DNA of 64,000 bases, from contig CM032233.1 of the NCBI GenBank assembly GCA_019009955.1, forward strand, positions 67,927,501-67,991,500, given 5' to 3'. The DNA is from Riptortus pedestris (lineage: Eukaryota; Arthropoda; Insecta; Hemiptera; Alydidae). The position numbers and the translations under genes were made by a program. The notes beneath the pieces were generated by a model, which had not been told where the DNA came from, did not search any database, and saw nothing but the letters and a program-made list of their open reading frames with translations. Numbering within the stretch: position 1 is the stretch's first letter; each line of letters begins with the position of its first letter. This document shows positions 1 to 10,570 of the stretch, piece by piece.

Positions 1-602
1 CTTGCGGGGTTCCTTTAATTACTTCCACCTCTGCCTCTGGCCCTCCAACATCTCTAAGGTAGGCCGGCTGCTGACGAGGGCTGGATGTTACTGGGCAGCT
101 CCAGCTCTTGGACTGTTTCCATAACTCGCGGCCACCACGCGTTGTCATAAGCTCCTGTAATGTCGATAAAGATGGCGATGGCGTATTTCGGCTCTCCCTC
201 ATCGCAGTCTTCTAGCAGCTTGCGAATAGCATCTTCTGTGGATCTGCCTGGAATACCTCCAAATTGTCTACTACTAATTGACTGTAACATTTTAGAACCA
301 ATTCTTTTTTTAATCAGAACCTCCAGCACCTTGTCAAGCACCGGCAGCAGACATATCGGCCTGTAACTCCCAGCTATGCTTTGGTCACGAGTCCCCTTCT
401 TCTTAAAAACAACGACGGCCGTTTTCGTCCAAATGTCCGGGAAATGTCCTATAGCAAGGCAGTCGTTCAATAGTTTGGTCAGTTGTTTTCCTATTACTGG
501 CATATCCTCTTTTACTAGCCTCACCCTGGTTCCGTCCCCTCCAGGTGCTCCATCTTTATTCATTGCCGAGACGGCCATCTCTACATCTAGCTCATCCCAC
601 AC
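1..602 (-). pseudogene. R1-like non-LTR retrotransposon reverse transcriptase, partial
   Basis: The 182-codon open frame at 54-602 reads like the N-terminal half of a LINE reverse transcriptase, which copies element RNA into DNA at the target site. Visible motifs in order are KDGAPGGDG (about residue 17), a YRPICLLPVLDKVLE block (about 80), QFGGIPGRSTEDAI (about 112) and the first catalytic-aspartate block FIDITGAYDNAWWP (about 144). The GAYDNAWWP form is typical of R1 and related arthropod elements. At about 54-60 the frame shifts; positions 1-50 then encode a segment ending VIKGTPQ, matching the start of the next reverse-transcriptase motif (usually GCPQGS). The YADD catalytic block, endonuclease and C-terminus are missing: the copy runs off the left edge and its 5' part is absent. 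It is a dead fragment. R1-like is likely; another Jockey-group clade is possible. Confidence 0.82.
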
Positions 603-861
603 ACAACCTCAATAACTAATTTTACTTCAAGGAAATCTGCTGAAAATTAATATTTAGTTGTTTTGTATGTACGTATCTCACCTTGCTCACAAAACTACTT
701 GCCTTAGAATATTGAAATTACATATTTCTGTCTGCTGTACAGTCTAGTTGGCCACCTTTTGACTTTAATCGATTAATGGGGGAGGGGGTGGTTAAAGAAT
801 TGCAAATTTCTTTATGCCTATTAGAGATACAAAAAATGTGCATGAATGATCTATAAATTAT
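603..861. other. AT-rich spacer, nothing recognised
   Basis: Between the reverse-transcriptase fragment and the next dispersed repeat I see only AT-rich sequence with a short G-run near 779-790. No coding signature or terminal repeat is visible. Confidence 0.5.
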
Positions 862-1015
862 GTCCTATGACATTTTTTGTTCCAACGTATTTGAACGGAG
901 AAACCCAATATTACTTTCAAATGAAATTATCTAAAATAAAGAGCACCAATACATTATGTTTATTTAACATAATTGGATCACAAGAAGGTCACATGGTGCC
1001 TACATCAAATCTGCT
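862..1015 (+). repeat. Dispersed repeat, first copy (second at 16221-16370)
   Basis: This stretch aligns by eye with 16221-16370 through shared blocks: a TTTTGTTCCAACGTAT-like block, ACGGAGA, a TTTTGTTTATTT-like block and AAGGTCACATGGTGCC. Identity is moderate, so both are old copies. The small frame 846-1124 lies inside it and has no recognisable protein signature. The family is unknown to me. Confidence 0.5.
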
Positions 1016-1640
1016 ATATATTGGCCTCAATAGCCCAAGAGGAGCTAAAGGCATTTGCCACAAGGTATTTGATGGGAGGAAATGCGGTCATATGATAGTT
1101 CCTGCCATGTTTGTGGCATTATAGGCAAAGTTCTACACAAGTGCTCACGATCCTGTCTGGAGTGGAATGGAGAGTAGGCCAACTCTTAGGCTGGCAATGG
1201 TACAACTAATGCAATTCAATGTATTATTGAGTTCAGCTCAGCTACACGCAACCATTATAAAAAATAGTTTCGTTTAATCCGTTTCCAATTACAAGAATGA
1301 ATTTTGTGGGAAGAGAATTAATTATATTTAGTTCCAAAAATACCTTTTTTGAATTAACTAATTGCAAAATAATTATTGGTAATATTGAATTATTTTTCTA
1401 TACTTCCTCAGAGACCTTTTCCTTTCTGCATCTAGGGATGAAGAAAAATATTTATTTATATTATGTCATGTTAACAATATTTCAGCCATTATGCCGTTAT
1501 TTTTTTTTTGTCTATACAGCCCATTACGTCGAGTCACTATTATTGGCAGCTAGTTATCTCTATTTTGTGCCGATGCCTTCCAATTAGTGCATCGGTAACT
1601 ACACAATCTTCTCATCGCAGCCTAGAGTGTCCAACATTCC
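1016..1640. other. Non-coding AT-rich stretch
   Basis: Low-complexity AT-rich DNA with a T-run near 1500. The small open frames at 1297-1587 and 1508-1717 have no recognisable domain and are probably chance. Confidence 0.5.
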
Positions 1641-1850
1641 TTATTCCAAATATGCACTCCAACAGGACTTTAGATGGGATTTCCTCAGGATTCTGCGAGG
1701 TAGTCTGGAAAGCTTAACCACGTCTAAATCGTTGTGTTTTAGCTCTGGGTTTGTTCTCTTTCGCCAATCTCCATTAAAACCCACAGTTCCGGGAGTTCTC
1801 AAGATCTTTCTTTCAATACTATCCAGTTCAAGTTCCGGAGACCTCGAATG
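1641..1850 (-). pseudogene. LINE reverse transcriptase C-terminal fragment
   Basis: The minus-strand frame contains ERKILRTPGTVG, then NGDWRKRTNPEL and LDVVKLSRLPRRIL. The order ERxILR, G-x-V, NGxWRxRxNxEL, then a basic RLxR block is typical of the region after the catalytic domain in many arthropod LINE reverse transcriptases, where it usually continues into RLRWAGH. Only about 70 residues are left and no catalytic motif is present. Codons upstream of about 1850 in the same frame do not look related. I regard it as a decayed fragment; the exact clade cannot be set by eye. Confidence 0.5.
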
Positions 1851-1943
1851 AGGTCCAGGTTTCGGAGCCGTATGGTAAAACAGATCGAATCTATGATTTA
1901 TATATTCTGACTTTAGTGAACTTCCACAATTTGTTAGAACCAT

Positions 1944-4019
1944 CCCGCCATTCTCAAGTCAGTAATACTCCCATTAAACAAATAAAACATATTACTCCAC
2001 TTTAAAAATATGTCATTTGTAAGTAGTCTCTAGGTCCCATTGGGTGCATTGGATTAAAAAATGCCATAGGCCATAATATATAGAGTTTTTTATGGCCAAA
2101 AAACAAGCCTCTAGGTACATATTTTGCATCTGTAATAGTTTCGGACAACGTCCATTTTTTTGTTATTTTCAACCACCTCTAACCCACTGCCCTCCTTAAT
2201 AAAAGTATAAGGAGGAAGTGGTTTTTACGTCAGATTTGGTTTTCAAAAGTTTTGGATTACCATTACTATAATCAGGTATCTGATTTGTCTCCAGTACAAT
2301 CTCACCCTCGTCAGTAGCCCCCCAATAAGTGACTCATATGTAACACATGGTAAAATAGTTTCACATATTATTTTGGAAATTGAGATATTTAACAACCTTT
2401 AACGATATAAACACACTAATTTTAGTAAAACATTTACAAATATTAATTCGAGTTTTGAATTGGATCTATTAATTTTTGTAGATACAAACTCATCCTACTT
2501 AGGTCTCTAAAACAAATTTTGATTTGTATCTTATGAGTCACTAACAGGAGCTAGTATACAAACATAATAATGAGATTGGAATGGACACCTTTCAGCTAGT
2601 TGATCATAAAGTATAATGGTAAGCTGAAATTTAGGTGAGCCCACTGAAAAAAATGGTTTCGATACCTGACATACAAGTTGTTTCTTATCGCAGACTTGAT
2701 AACAGCGTAAAGGTCGAGATATTGTCAACATGACATAGTATGAATAATTTATTTTATATAAATTAATAATTATTTTGGAGAACAATGGTCAGTGCTCTAT
2801 TGGCATTTATTATGGGTTTTATTTCCTTTCATTTTTCTTTTTTTTCATTTTAAAGTTAATACATTTGGAATTCAATTTCATTTTATATTATTCTGAAGAC
2901 GTTATTTTAAAATTATTTTATTTTAAGACTTTTAAGATTTTATTATTTTAAGACTTTTTATTATTTTAAGATTTTATTATTTTAAGACTTTTAAGATTTT
3001 TACTTTATAAGAATTTTTGTATTCACAAATATCCATTTCCCAGGTCTTCTATCTGCTATGATTTACGACAAAGGGGGAGTTTTAATCCAAATTATCCTTC
3101 CTATAGATGTCGGCGGAGATTACGAAAGATTGGTGCCTGGGAATGTTTTGCCAACCTGTTGGTGTGCCATTTACCACAACGGCTGTCCAATTTATATATT
3201 ACTGTCTGCTCTATCCGAAATATTTTAACTAACAACTATATAAGTATGGATACTAAAAAAAAATATTTTCTACATCTTTATATTCTATAATTATTCGTTA
3301 TGGTAGAGAAACCTCCATTCCACTTAATGACCTCCTTGACCACATAGTCCCCCTCTACAACGACCGGCATCTCCTTTTTCTCTTTATATGACTCCCGGTA
3401 ATCCTAAAATCCTTTAACTGCTACCACTCACTTCTCCAATTCACATGCTGTGGACTATAGCTATAAAAACAAGCCTAACTTGTGGCATATGAAATAATAT
3501 AAACAAAACAAAATATGATAGGCTCTAATGAGCACAAATAAGTGAAAAATGGAAAGAATACAAATACGTCTATAAATAAAAATATTGATATAAATCAGTC
3601 TTAGCTCTGAATAATTTACCCGAAGAAATAATTGGCACATAAGGGTGAGAGAAAGAAAAGAAGTAAAGAACAAGATCTAAAGGAAATAAGGTGTCTCTCC
3701 AATCTTCCGTCTAGGCAGGCTAGAGAAGAAAAACACAGCTTGTGTGTGAACAGGGGATCCATTTGATTGCCTCTTACAAATAATTATCCTAAGTAATGAT
3801 AATAATAAAAAATATTTTAATTAAAAAAAATCGGGAACTAATGCAAAACAGAAAGCGAAAACAAACTACCTTACCTTGAAATATTAATCTTTAGACAACT
3901 CCGATTCTATCCTCATTATTGACACGTACACCAAACCATCTTAGTCCGGACGACTTCTAAATTTTCACCCTTCTTAGCCATACCACCAAAAGGTAAATTT
4001 AACAGACAATTTTATAGAG
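1944..4019. other. Long AT-rich stretch with a short local tandem repeat
   Basis: No coding sequence is recognised. Positions 2905-3005 hold a degenerate tandem array built from TTTTAAGA and TTATT units. The remainder is AT-rich DNA with no terminal repeats that I can see. Confidence 0.5.
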
Positions 4020-4304
4020 TTTATGCAGCCCCTGCGATTCTGTTGCAACCATTGGTTTCTTTCGGAAGATACTTTTTCCGAAATAACCTATTGGTTGGAA
4101 CCTGAAGGCGTAGTCGCCTTTTAGATCTCCATTTCCTAATCAGAAATAGAATCTCAGTGATCTGCCGGCTACTTGGTGGGCTAACACAGGATCACTAGTA
4201 CTATCATCTCTCTAGAAGACCTAATGCAACTGGAAAAGCTGACTTCTCCGCGTTATATTACTATGACTGCCGAAATCCAGGAGATAGTTCTTGTCTTTAG
4301 GATA
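4020..4304 (+). repeat. Left arm of a 285-bp inverted repeat flanking the PLE remnant
   Basis: The sequence from TTTATGCAGCCCCTGCGATT to GTCTTTAGGATA is the imperfect reverse complement of 5499-5784. The outer tip is the same GC-rich block (reverse complement GCAGGGGCTGC) that starts the HINE-like family. The arms face each other across about 1.2 kb holding PLE sequence. They may be inverted terminal repeats of the PLE, known for Penelope elements, or two oppositely oriented copies of another repeat. Confidence 0.75.
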
Positions 4305-4634
4305 CGTTTTATGGCCTCTTTCCTCCCAATCCCTTATCATCTCCCATCCACAAGACTATCCTCGAAACATCGTCACATTAAAACAAAATCCTCACCGAAA
4401 ACCTATACCACCAAGCCTTAATAAATAATCTTATCACCAATTTCAAGAACAAACCCATTAGCACGCCGAATGAAATGAACGCCACATCCGATTTTCAATC
4501 TTTAGTATCTCAACAAAATGTCACGGCACAATTAAACAAAACTTTAAATGAAACATTTCCACCATAAACAGACTAAAAACAGCATACATTAAACTTACAT
4601 ACAGCATACACTAAACTTACATACAGTATACACT

Positions 4635-4982
4635 AAAGACCCGCTTTCTCAGGACCAAACCACAAACGTCATCTACCAAGTGCCTTACTCTATACCTACA
4701 TGGAATACAGTATACAAAGGAGAGATGAAGCGACACCTCAAAAGCAGACTTTACCAACACACGCGCACAATTATAAAGGAAGACATAAGCATTTCTGCCT
4801 TCGCAAAACATGCCATCACCAATAACCACATTTATAATTTCAAAAACACCTTCATATTAGACATACACAAAAAATCACCACAGACGCCTCATCTCTGAAA
4901 CTTTCCACATAAGCTTGATTCCTAACATTATCAATTATAAAAAGGGACAAGCAAAAAATATCTGTGATATATGCACAATTTT
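4635..4982 (+). pseudogene. Penelope-like element, GIY-YIG endonuclease remnant
   Basis: PLEs are retroelements whose protein joins a reverse transcriptase to a C-terminal GIY-YIG nuclease that nicks the target. Here the frame reads KDPLSQDQTTNVIYQ, then VPYSIPTWNTVYKGE, MKRHLKSRLYQHTR and SAFAKHAITNNH. VYKGE stands where a PLE normally has Y-I/V-GET, followed by the conserved R-x-L-x-x-R and H. The two cysteines usually just before the YIG block are replaced (IPTWN). After about 4875 the homologous reading continues in another frame (RRLISETFHI, then IPNIINYKKG), so there is a frameshift. The reverse transcriptase is absent. This is a 5'-truncated dead copy; the 3' flank to about 5420 is probably its untranslated tail. 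Confidence 0.75.
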
Positions 4983-5333
4983 AAAAATATTACTGGCTCA
5001 ACGACCTCTTTCCTTTTTTGGTTTTCCCCCAAACCCATTTCCACTCTTGCCTACCCTTGCCCTCTCCTCATTCAAGATGTGACCTCCACACAGTTCGGTT
5101 GTTTTCTTCCTGCCTCTCTCGACAACAATATTAGTATGTAACATATTATTAATTGTATTATATTATTTTACACTTATACCCCATAGTCTTATTTTTTTTT
5201 AAATCAAACTTTTTGTCAATCCACACAATTCCAACATGTTTTCACACCCTTCATATGTAAGTGTTTTTATTTTTGACAAAGTTATTGATATACCATGTTC
5301 ACCAAATCCTTATAGAATTTTCGTTTATTGTAT

Positions 5334-5366
5334 CTGTGAAGATTGATACCAACGGTGTCCGAAACC
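5334..5366 (+). ncRNA. Hammerhead-like core motif in the PLE 3' region
   Basis: CTGTGAAGA is followed by a hairpin, GATACC-AAC-GGTGTC (six pairs with one G-U), then CGAAAC. The order resembles the conserved core of hammerhead ribozymes known from PLEs, with two extra bases in the first box. I cannot draw a convincing stem I or cleavage site, so it is a candidate or decayed core only. Confidence 0.35.
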
Positions 5367-5498
5367 GTCAGCAATAAAATACACTCATCTTTGTGACTGC
5401 TCGAGTACTTCTTTTAGCTGTTCCACAACTATCCTCGCTACTATCATTTATTTGAAAGTAACATTATAAAGCGTAGGGAGGATAGAGATCCTAAAACT

Positions 5499-5784
5499 TA
5501 TCCCAAAGACAAGAACTATCTCCTGATTTCGGCAGTCATAGTAATATAACGCTTAGAAGTCAGCTTTTCCAGTTGCATTAAGTCTTCTAGAAGCAGATGA
5601 TAGTACTAGTGAACCTGAGGTAGCCCACCAAGTAGCCTGCAGATCACTAAGATTCTATTTCTGATTAGAAAATGGAAATCTAAAAGGCGACTAAGCCTAC
5701 AGGTTCCAATCAATGGTTTATTTCGGAAAAGGTATCTTCTGAAAGAAACCAATGATTGTAACAGAATCGCAGGGGCTGCATAAA
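5499..5784 (-). repeat. Right arm of the inverted repeat flanking the PLE remnant
   Basis: Reverse complement of 4020-4304 with scattered mismatches and small indels. Its outer end runs straight into HINE-like sequence (GCAGGGGCTGCATAAACT). Confidence 0.75.
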
Positions 5785-6150
5785 CTGTGCAGAGTAGGAG
5801 TGGAGGTTTACTGAGGGCTGAAAACTAAAAAAATGGCAAATATCTTGGTTATTATTCATGATAAATAAAATACGTATATAAGACCATTTATAGGCAATTA
5901 AATCTCCAATAAGATTCAGTTTATGCAATTTTCCGATTCGACGTATAATAACGGTGATAATTTGAATTTTCGAAATTCCTCGCTACTAAACGGAAACAGA
6001 TAAGTATAGATAGATGCACTTTTGAACGGATCTCATATTCGTCATTTCCTATGTAGGGCCGATGGTCATCTGAGGAAATTTGTTGAAAACCGAATCTTTA
6101 GTATAACCAAAATTCCCTTTGGTTCATGAGAACTTTTTTTCCGTCAGGTA
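5767..6150 (+). mobile_element. HINE-like element, degenerate fragment
   Basis: Shares the family blocks in order: GCAGGGGCTGCATAAACT, GAGTGGAGGTTTACTGAGGG, AATATCTTGGTTATTATTCA, CCGATTCGACGTATAATAAC and a late block GTAGGGCCGATGGTCATCTG. It lacks the C-run, the microsatellite and the terminal hairpin, so it is an old, internally deleted copy. Confidence 0.6.
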
Positions 6151-6269
6151 ATTGGGAATAGATTTCACAATACACTGCCATCTGCTACCTACTCGATGGT
6201 CAATTCTCGTTCAGCTCGTTCTCTCACATGCCTCTTGGAGAGCTAGCGAAACTGAAACAGCTTTCTATC

Positions 6270-6860
6270 CACGGTCCAAGTCCCGTCGCGTAGGGGCTGC
6301 GTAAACTAAACAGTTTTCCCGCTTGCTGATGTATGACACACTGATGATCTCATCTCACCATCTGTTTTCTTTTTCTCCAGCAGTAAAATGCCTATTTAAA
6401 TAGGAATTGAAATGAAACAGGTTCTTGCGATGGCTAGTGAAAGGGAACATATGTTGAGTAGAAGTGGTGGTTTATTAAAAAAAAATACAAATAACTTTAG
6501 TTAAGTTCGGTAAGTGAAAGAAAACACGCATAGAAATGGTTTTGGGTAGTTTTAAATTAAATTTACAAATAGATCGATTATATTTCATTTCTCTATCCGT
6601 TCATAACAAATTACACTTTTCGAATAACAATAATTTTAAAATTGCTTGTCCTATTTTAGCCATTACCAGATATAATCTTTAGTTATGTATTTAAAGATTA
6701 AATATCCAGAACGTTACTGATAAAATAAAAATGCAATCTAGAACATAAAAACGTAAATGATAACGTCATACCAAACATATTAGCTTCTATATTGCATAAT
6801 AAAAGTAAATATAATGAAAGCAATATTTAGTATTTAAGCTTTTAATGAGACTTTCCATTA
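6270..6860 (+). mobile_element. HINE-like variant fragments
   Basis: Begins with CGTAGGGGCTGCGTAAACTA, then a variant block ATGACACACTGATGATCTCA also found near 42800 and, reversed, near 37540. It continues through GAAGTGGTGGTTTATT and, at 6750-6850, ATAACGTCATACC with a TATTTAGTATTTAAGC block shared with 11640-11740. The pieces are strongly diverged. Confidence 0.45.
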
Positions 6861-8029
6861 TATAGTGGATTATTGTGGATATTAGCATAAGCAAGGTTTC
6901 ACAGAAAGTAAAATACCAAAAAATAAACTACTAACAACTCTCTTAAACTAGAGATACGCTAAAAAGTATAGGACACAAATTATAAAAAATTAAACTTGAA
7001 AAATATTGGATATATAACATTTTTTGATACGACTCAAATTACGAGAGGTATTTATAATTTTTCTTCCCCCGGTCTAACTATGCTCATGGATGAAAAAAAT
7101 ACCTCATCTAGGTTTTAATTCTTAATTCCAGAGCTTGCTTTCAAGGGCATAGCCTCATCGCCAGAGCTCTGTTAAAATAATAACACACAAAATAGAAAAA
7201 ATATACAGTCAAAGATGTTTACATTAAGTCATAGTAATTAAAATATTTTTTTCCGAAATTAACAATACAATTAGGTATTAATCTTATGTAATTTAATTTA
7301 AACTATATGAAATATTAAGTTTTTTGGATTGTTATGACTAATCGTATTATTAATTTTGAATATATATATATACTCGTATATTGGAACGGACGTCATTATT
7401 GTATTCTAGAATCGTTGAAAGTTTACTATAATTTTCAGAAAGTCGCATCGTGAGCACACCTGAATATCTCATTTACCTTAAGGAACCTTGTCAGGTGAGC
7501 TGAATAAACAGTATTAAATAAAATTCTCTTCTCGTCTTGATTCCTATTAGAGCAGATATGGGCAACCTTTGACATGTTGCGGGCCAAACTTTAGTGTGCA
7601 AATACGTTCCCGTGCCTCTTTTATAAGTAGTGCATTTTAAAGTGGTGTTCATAATTTTTAACGATAGATATCAGACATGAAATTTTAACGACAATGTAAT
7701 TAAAACAAACAACAAAAGTTAAATAGCGACAGCGAAATCAATGAGCTTGAATTTGGGAAACTAATCCAGCAATGTTTGGATTAATTCCACTGATACAAAG
7801 ACGAAAAGAATTTTCCAAATTATCGACAGTCAGCTTTGTACGATGTTTTGATTTATACTTTTATCATTGAAAGAGTTGTTCGCATTTATAAGTACTGCCA
7901 AACGCATAAATCTCTCCTCATCTTCCTCATTTGGAGCTAGTGGTGTAATATTTTTGTTTAATTGGGTTTTTCAAAATGTCTCGCGGGTCGGTGGTCGCCC
8001 ACATATGGATAGGAAATTTCGATCTAGTT
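6861..8029. other. AT-rich stretch, nothing recognised
   Basis: No open frame with a protein signature and no terminal repeats are visible. The frame 7867-8091 is probably chance. Confidence 0.45.
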
Positions 8030-8530
8030 TTACATTAGACGCTAAAATAGCAAGTTCTAACGAAACGGTTAAATATCGTATATGGTATTGATGAAATAAA
8101 AATTGTCGAGTATAGAAAGTAAAACCTTAATTGTTGACGTAACACATAAGATCTTTTCATTGATGACACATAATAAATATCTTTTGAAAACAGTACTCGG
8201 TAATTAAGCTTAGGAGAACAAATATCACTTTATATTACCTTGTTGTTAACGTGAGGTCCCTAGATGTGGACATTTACTTATGGCTAAAAACAAAAAAAAA
8301 AAAATGGTACTTAAATTTGCACCAAGGTTGATCATATGCAATTTTTCGATCCTTCTCATAATAACGGAAATATTTTGGATTTTCCAAATTCCCTCCATCT
8401 GGTCCAATTAATCCAAGCATTATCGATCTTTATCTTTAGTTTCTCCTGAAACACTTAAATATCGAATTTGGTAACCGTCAAACAATTGGGAGCGTTAACA
8501 GACAATTTTATATTGTTCGATTTATACACT
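8030..8530 (+). mobile_element. Degenerate HINE-like fragment
   Basis: Weak but ordered matches to the family: a GGTTAAATATCGTATATGGT block, TTGACGTAACACA, CAATTTTTCGATCCTTCTCA, AACGGAAATATTTTGGATTT and GAGCGTTAACAGACA. Related to 11570-11760 and 43010-43208. Confidence 0.4.
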
Positions 8531-8569
8531 GACCGTCTCTATTTATCAAACTTTTTTGAGCCATTATAG

Positions 8570-8670
8570 GTCAGAAAAAGAATTTCGTCAATTCAGTCAC
8601 TTACTCACATTAATTATTGTATCCTCGACGCGTTTCGAGAGTCTATACTTCATCTCAAGGGGGTTATGTT
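8570..8670 (-). repeat. PLE-like repeat with hammerhead-like core; partner at 33985-34100
   Basis: On the minus strand this reads CTTGAGATGA, a short hairpin, then CTCGAAACGCGTCG (8632-8660). It continues TGACTGAATTGACGAAATTC and ATAATGGCTCAAAAA, which pair with the equivalent blocks at 34038-34087. The two loci are therefore one family in opposite orientation. The core resembles PLE hammerheads, but the first box is imperfect. Confidence 0.5.
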
Positions 8671-8702
8671 TATACAAATTTAGAAAAATGTTTGTTAATT
8701 AA

Positions 8703-9240
8703 TTGGTTGTAAAATAAGTTCGTCGCGTTTTTAATGGTGGTTTCAATAAAAACTTCAGGTTTTTGGAAATATTTTTAATCAATTATATATGACCCATTTT
8801 GATCTATTAAATGTTGGAATCTTTGAAGTAAATTTTAAATTCCCAGATCTTCCCAGATTTTTGCGTAATGTACTACTTTATGTGCGTTTTGCTATTCCTT
8901 TAAGACATTTTTGAAGGGCCCGAAATAAGTGAAAATCTGTTGGGGCAAGGTCTGGTGAATAGGGCGGGTGGAGGATCACATCCAAGCCAAATTCCAATAA
9001 TTTCTGCCGAGTCTGCAAATACACGTGATCATGAAAACTATGCTTTTTCTTTTCTCTTCCATTTTGAGCAAGCATAACACTTATAGAAGGACTCTTGGTT
9101 GAAACTGATGAATAAAAGCACCATAACTAATTCTTTTTTAGAATATGTAAAATTCATGACCGAGTAAACAGGATTTAATAAACACAGATAGGATTAAATT
9201 ATATTAAAATACTGATAAACTAACTTATTTTACAACCCAA
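8703..9240 (-). mobile_element. Internally deleted mariner transposon
   Basis: The terminal inverted repeats are TTGGTTGTAAAATAAGTT at the left and, reversed at the right end, TTGGGTTGTAAAATAAGTT, differing by one base. A TA dinucleotide follows the right end (9241-9242), the mariner target; the left flank is AA, presumably mutated. The length is 538 bp against about 1.3 kb for a full mariner, so most of the transposase has gone. The minus-strand frame inside is a mariner transposase remnant, which fixes the identity and orientation. Confidence 0.85.
8878..9123 (-). pseudogene. Mariner transposase fragment around the last catalytic Asp
   Basis: Mariner transposase cuts and rejoins DNA with a D,D34D triad. 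The remnant reads SVMLAQNGREKK, then FHDHVYLQTRQKLLEFG and HPPYSPDLAPTDFHLF. The second block corresponds to the canonical HDNARPH region with four residues lost after the aspartate, so the spacing to the last aspartate (APTD) is 30 instead of 34. The first catalytic aspartate, the DNA-binding domain and the C-terminus are missing. It cannot be active. Confidence 0.85.
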
Positions 9241-9242
9241 TA

Positions 9243-9477
9243 CAATGTCTCCACTAGTTTAAACTAATTAAAAGTTTTGTTGCAACGTATTACCATCAAT
9301 TTTCATATATTATAATGTAAGAGAGAATGCTAATTAGGACTCTATAATGTAATTAACCTTTTTTTTCTAAATTCGGGGATAAAATAAATTTGTGTACGCG
9401 CCTGAATTGAAAAAAAATATTTCTGATCTATAGTGGTTTAAAAACGTTGTTTTATATCTATATATATAAATATATAC

Positions 9478-9478
<1 letters not shown>
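9243..9478. other. AT-rich spacer
   Basis: Nothing recognised between the mariner end and the (TA)n tract. Confidence 0.4.

Positions 9479-9479
<1 letters not shown>

Positions 9480-9538
<59 letters not shown>
9480..9538. repeat. (TA)n microsatellite
   Basis: About 58 bp of uninterrupted TA directly at the left end of the foldback element. Confidence 0.95.
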
Positions 9539-9547
<9 letters not shown>

Positions 9548-10005
9548 TTTTGGAGTTTTGGGCAGTGTTGGTGAAAAAATCTTAGTTCATTCCAATATTT
9601 CGAGAACTTTTATTGTCTCTTCTTCAGGGCTAAAAGTACAGGTACTACTTTATATATATATATATATATTGCACATTGTTGTTAGAGTGTAACAGATACT
9701 TAAAAACTATTGTATAAAAAGACTAAAGATACTTAAAAACTATTGTACATAACTGTTGTACTTCTGGTTACATTAGAACAACTGAGTATAACCTACCAAA
9801 GCCTGTTACATTGAGCATGGTCACTGCCTTATGTCTTTGTATCACTATGGTTTTTAAAATTGTTATGTTGTTATTATTCCACTATACTCAGTTGTCCTAA
9901 TGTAACCAGAAGTACAACAGTTATGTAAAATAGTTTTTAAGTGTCTTTAGTCTTGGTAAGTAGAATTAACACAAACACTACCTGTTACACTCTAATAACA
10001 ATGTG

Positions 10006-10054
<49 letters not shown>

Positions 10055-10163
10055 AGTACCTGTACTTTTTAGCCCTGAAGAAGAGAAAATAAATATTCTC
10101 GAAATATTGGAATGAACTAAGATTTTTTCACCAATACTGACCAAAACTCCAAAAAACAACAAC
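9539..10163. mobile_element. Foldback element with PLE-like, hammerhead-like arms
   Basis: The left arm 9539-9790 and right arm 9883-10163 are inverted repeats of about 250-280 bp separated by about 92 bp. The outer tips are GTTGTTGTTTTTTGG and its complement. Each arm holds its own (TA)n tract (9648-9669; 10009-10051) of different length. Each arm also carries, pointing toward its outer end, CTGAAGAAGAGA, a short loop, TTCTCGAAATATTGG, which resembles a hammerhead core with a GAGAA/TTCTC stem II (10075-10105 on +, 9598-9627 on -). A single-arm relative lies at 17395-17690. The element sits between two (TA)n tracts, which hides any target duplication. Confidence 0.75.
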
Positions 10164-10164
10164 A

Positions 10165-10200
<36 letters not shown>

Positions 10201-10333
10201 GTTTGTGTGTGTGTAATAGAATATACCTCATTTCCGAGGCAGAATCGATAGACTTTGAAAGAAATGTTTCGAAAATTGCATCATGATTAGAACCTAAACA
10301 GATGATTTCCCTTAAGGAAAATGTACTAAAATG
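10164..10333 (+). mobile_element. HINE-like 3' end after a (TA)n/(GT)n tract
   Basis: The microsatellite at 10167-10214 is followed by the family's 3' blocks: ATACCTCATTTCCGAGG, AGAATCGATAGACTTTGAAA, a TCGAAAATTGCATCATGA block and GATGATTTCCCTTAAGGAAA. The 5' half is absent or was displaced by the foldback. Confidence 0.65.
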
Positions 10334-10340
10334 AGGAAGT

Positions 10341-10570
10341 GTCTGGGGAGAGAAATAATAGGACTGGTTGGACTGTAAGGTTAAAAAGGTTGTGAGAAAT
10401 AGAACGGGGAGAGAAGGAATGATATGGGGAGGTGAGGGGTGGAAGAGGAAATAAGGTAGGCGTGAAGGAGTGACCGCCCGATAACAGAGATCTGGCATAA
10501 AGGCTGGCCGGAAACGGTTGACCAAGCATGAACCATCTCTCCCCCCACCCATACACCCCTCCCCCCCTTA
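10341..10570. other. Purine-rich, then C-rich tract
   Basis: Strand-asymmetric sequence: GGAGAG-type repeats on the plus strand to about 10470, then CT/CCC runs to 10570. The minus-strand frames across it (9992-10552, 10326-10556) are compositional and have no domain. Confidence 0.5.

Noticed and set aside
2905..3005. Possible satellite array
   Set aside because: Degenerate TTTTAAGA/TTATT units over only about 100 bp; better explained as low-complexity sequence.
4020..5784. LTR retrotransposon with long terminal repeats
   Set aside because: The arms are inverted, not direct, there are no primer-binding or polypurine features, and the coding remnant is PLE-type.
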